DNA of 64,000 nucleotides, taken from NCBI RefSeq assembly GCF_052857255.1, contig NW_027526687.1, positions 62,001 to 126,000 on the forward strand. The letters are read 5' to 3'. Positions 61,936 to 64,000 of the stretch are shown piece after piece. The stretch's first letter is position 1. Each line of letters opens with the position of its first letter. The translations under genes were made by a program, and so were the position numbers. The DNA is from Amblyomma americanum. Its lineage: Eukaryota; Arthropoda; Arachnida; Ixodida; Ixodidae. The notes below the pieces were generated by a model. That model made no database searches. It saw only the letters and a program-made list of their open reading frames with translations, and had not been told where the DNA came from.

Positions 61936-64000
61936 TTAACTCGTTTCGGTCTAAAACAGCTTGTTTCGTTGTATTAAGCACGAATACATGCTTTTCGCGC
62001 AGTTATATGAGAAAAAGTTTTGACGAGTATCACGTGGAACACTTGTAATACCGATGTGTTGTGATTTGGCTCGTTTTGGTCTAAAACAGCTTGTTTCGTT
62101 GTATTAAGCAAGAATACATGCTTTTCGCGCAGTTATAAGAGAAAAAGTTTTGACGCGTATCAGAGGAACACTTGTAAAACCGATGTGTTCAGATTTAACT
62201 CTTTTCGGACTAAAACAGCTTGTTTCGTTGTATTAAGCACGAATACATGCTTTTCGCGCAGTTATAAGAGAAAAAGTTTTGACGCGTATCACATGGACAC
62301 CTGGAAAACCGATGTGTTCAGATCTAGCTCGTTTTGGTTTAAAACAGCTTGTTTCGTTGTATTAAGCACGAATACATGCTTTTCGCGCAGTTATAAGAGA
62401 AAAAGTTTTGACGCGTATCAGAGGAACACTTGTAAAACCGATGTGTTGTGATTAGCTCGTTTCGGTCTAAAACAGCTTGTTTCGCTGTATTAAGCAAGAA
62501 TACATGCTTTTCGCGCAGTTATAAGAGAAAAAGTTTTGACGCGTGTCACAGGGACACTTGTAAAACCGATGTGTTCAGATTTAGCTCGTTTCGGTCTAAA
62601 ACAGCTTGTTTCGTTGTATTAAGCACGAATACATGCTTATCGCGCAGTTATAAGAGAAAAAGTTTAGACGCGTATCAGAGGAACAATTGTAAAACCGATG
62701 TGTTGTGATTTAGCTCGTTTCGGTCTAAAACAGCTTGTTTCGCTGTATTAAGCAGAAATACATGCTTTTCGCGCAGTGATAAGAGAAAAAGCTTTAAAGG
62801 CGTGTCACAGGGACACTTGTAAAACCGATGTGTTCAGATTTACCTCGTTTCGGTCTAAAACAGCTTGTTTCGTTGGACTAAGCACGAATACATGCTTTTC
62901 GCGCAGCTATAAGAGAAAAAAGAGTTGACGCGTATCAGAGGAACACTTGTAAAAGCGATGTGTTGTGATTTAGCTCGTTTCGGTCTAAAACAGCTTGTTT
63001 CGCTGTATTAAGCAAGAATACATGCTTTTCGCGCAGTTATAAGAGAAAAAAATTTGACGCGTATCAGAGGAACACTTATAAAACCGATGTGTTGTGATTT
63101 AGCTCGTTTCGGTCTAAAACAGCTTGTTTCGTTGTATTAAGCAAGAATACATGCTTTTCGCGCAGTTATAAGAGAAAAAGTTTTGACGAGTATCACGTGG
63201 ATACTTTGTAAAACCGATGTGTTCAGATTTAGCTCGTTTCGGTCTAAAACAGCTTGTTTCGTTGTATTAAGCACGAATACATGCTTTTCGCGCAGTTATA
63301 AGAGAAAACGTTTTGACGAGTATCACGTGGAACACTTGTAATACCGATGTGCTGTGATTTAGCTCGTTTCGGTCTAAAACAGCTTGTTTCGCTGTATTAA
63401 GCAAGAATACATGCTTTTCGCGCAGTTATAAGAGAAAAAGTTTTGACGCGTATCAGAGGAACACTTGTAAAACCGATGTGTTGTGATTTAGCTCATTTCG
63501 GTCTAAAACAGCTTGTTTCGCTGTATTAAGCAAGAATACATGCTTTTCGCGCAGTTATAAGAGAAAAAGTTTTGACGCGTATCAGAGGAACACTTGTAAA
63601 ACCGATGTGTTGTGATTTAGCTCGTTTCGGTCTAAAACAGCTTGTTTCGCTGTATTAAGCAAGAATACATGCTTTTCGCGCAGTTATAAGAGAAAAAGTT
63701 TTGACGCGTATCAGAGGAACACTTGTAAAACCGATGTGTTGTGATTTAGCTCGTTTCGGTCTAAAACAGCTTGTTTCGCTGTATTAAGCAAGAATACATG
63801 CTTTTCGCGCAGTTATAAGAGAAAAAGTTTTGACGCGTATCAGAGGAACACTTGTAAAACCGATGTGTTCAGATTTAGCTCGTTTCGGTCTAGAACAGCT
63901 TGTTTTGTTGTATTAAGCACGAATACATGCTTTACGCGCAGTTATAGAAGAAAAAGTTTTGACGCGTATCAGGGAGACACTTGTAAAACCGATGTGTTGT
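61936..64000 (+). repeat. Satellite stretch composed of two older copies
   Basis: 62.0-63.1 kb follows 53.6-54.7 kb (offset 8,365 bp), including CAGATCTAGC and an AAAGCGATG module. From about 63.2 kb to the end it follows 52.4-53.2 kb instead (offset about 10,820 bp, anchored by GTGCTGTG). The switch falls between the AAAAAAATTTG monomer and a plain CGTTTCGG monomer around 63,100. The array continues beyond the window. Confidence 0.7.
62662..63105 (+). repeat. Marker module 16 (AAAGCGATG/CTTATAAAAC type, no extension)
   Basis: Matches module 13 through CTTATAAAAC, then leaves the module. CTCGTTTCGG replaces CTCGTTTTGG, and neither the GCAGGAATAC nor the AAAGGCATGTC monomer follows. Confidence 0.8.

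Larger units (their letters stand above)
1..64000. repeat. Satellite DNA array, ~129-bp monomer, about 495 head-to-tail copies
   Basis: Successive AACAGCTTG or AACAACTTG landmarks fall at 1, 130, 260, 389 and 518, giving periods of 129, 130, 129 and 129 bp. The same landmark order continues to the last line. All monomers read in the same direction, and I saw no inverted copy and no inserted foreign sequence. Monomers differ by a few substitutions and by small indels, mostly of one or two bases. Composition is about 39% GC. No family name is assigned because I do not recognise the monomer from any known satellite. Long homogeneous arrays of this kind are typical of eukaryotic centromeric or heterochromatic DNA; that location is inferred, not shown. 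Confidence 0.98.

Noticed and set aside
1..64000. CRISPR array
   Set aside because: The period is about 129 bp with the entire unit conserved. There are no unique spacers between short repeats, and no cas genes or leader.
1..64000. Budding-yeast-like point centromere (ATCACGTG fits CDEI; the reverse strand has CCGAAA as in the CDEIII core)
   Set aside because: The AT-rich CDEII spacer of about 80 bp is missing, the spacing is wrong, the CDEIII flanks do not match fully, and the motifs recur hundreds of times. Short-motif coincidence is the simplest reading.
1..64000. Ribosomal intergenic spacer or telomere-associated repeats
   Set aside because: No rRNA segment, promoter-like unit or telomeric hexamer run was found anywhere in the window.
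1..64000. Vertebrate alpha satellite or a common plant satellite
   Set aside because: Those are typically about 171 bp or in the 150-180-bp range and have different sequence. The 129-bp unit and retained CpG do not fit.
1..64000. Helitron, MITE or LTR element embedded in the array
   Set aside because: No terminal inverted or long terminal repeats, target-site duplications or non-satellite inserts were seen. Monomer register is continuous apart from small indels.

Overview
The whole 64-kb window is one uninterrupted satellite DNA array. A monomer of about 129 bp is repeated head to tail roughly 495 times (64,000/129) from the first base to the last. I found no unique sequence, transposon, RNA gene or credible protein-coding gene on either strand. 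The array enters and leaves the window in mid-monomer, so it is longer than 64 kb.

Organism: a tandem array this long and homogeneous points to a eukaryotic chromosome (centromeric, pericentromeric or other constitutive heterochromatin). The species cannot be identified from the sequence. The common monomer (example 1034-1162) is about 39% GC and keeps 8 CpG sites where about 4.7 are expected from its base composition. This argues against a genome with heavy germline CpG methylation (vertebrate, most plants) and weakly favours an invertebrate, fungus or protist.

Monomer types: two main types differ at linked sites. Type A reads GTGTTCAGATTT and then CGTTGTATTAAGCACG. Type B reads GTGTTGTGATTT and then CGCTGTATTAAGCAAG. 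Mixed forms also occur. A third site carries either an ACGCGT or a CACGTG palindrome. Period lengths are 129 bp (standard), 130 bp (CACGTGGAACAC form) and about 127 bp (CAGAGACAC form).

Layout: 1 to about 7.3 kb is a mosaic without the marker module described below, with a 902-bp tandem duplication and a 1.7-kb block repeated 4,772 bp away. About 7.3-20.1 kb is a 6.45-kb tandem duplication. About 20.1-22.5 kb resembles 5.9-8.2 kb. 22.5-27.7 kb is a 2,585-bp tandem duplication. 27.3-37.2 kb is a 4.9-5.0-kb tandem duplication. 37.2-43.4 kb is mixed. About 43.4-50.8 kb is a younger-looking 1.29-kb (10-monomer) higher-order repeat. 51.2-56.7 kb and 57.4-64.0 kb are related blocks, separated by a small patch of unusually diverged monomers at 56.64-57.0 kb.

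A distinctive marker module of 3-4 monomers recurs 16 times outside the 1-8 kb and 42-51 kb regions, plus one collapsed copy. Its variants trace the duplication history.

Open reading frames of 60-212 codons exist only because 129 is divisible by 3 and type A monomers lack an in-frame stop. They are by-products of the repeat. Nothing here forms a pathway or operon. What deserves attention is the array's architecture, its dyad symmetries, its two-state palindrome and possible consensus-sequence errors.
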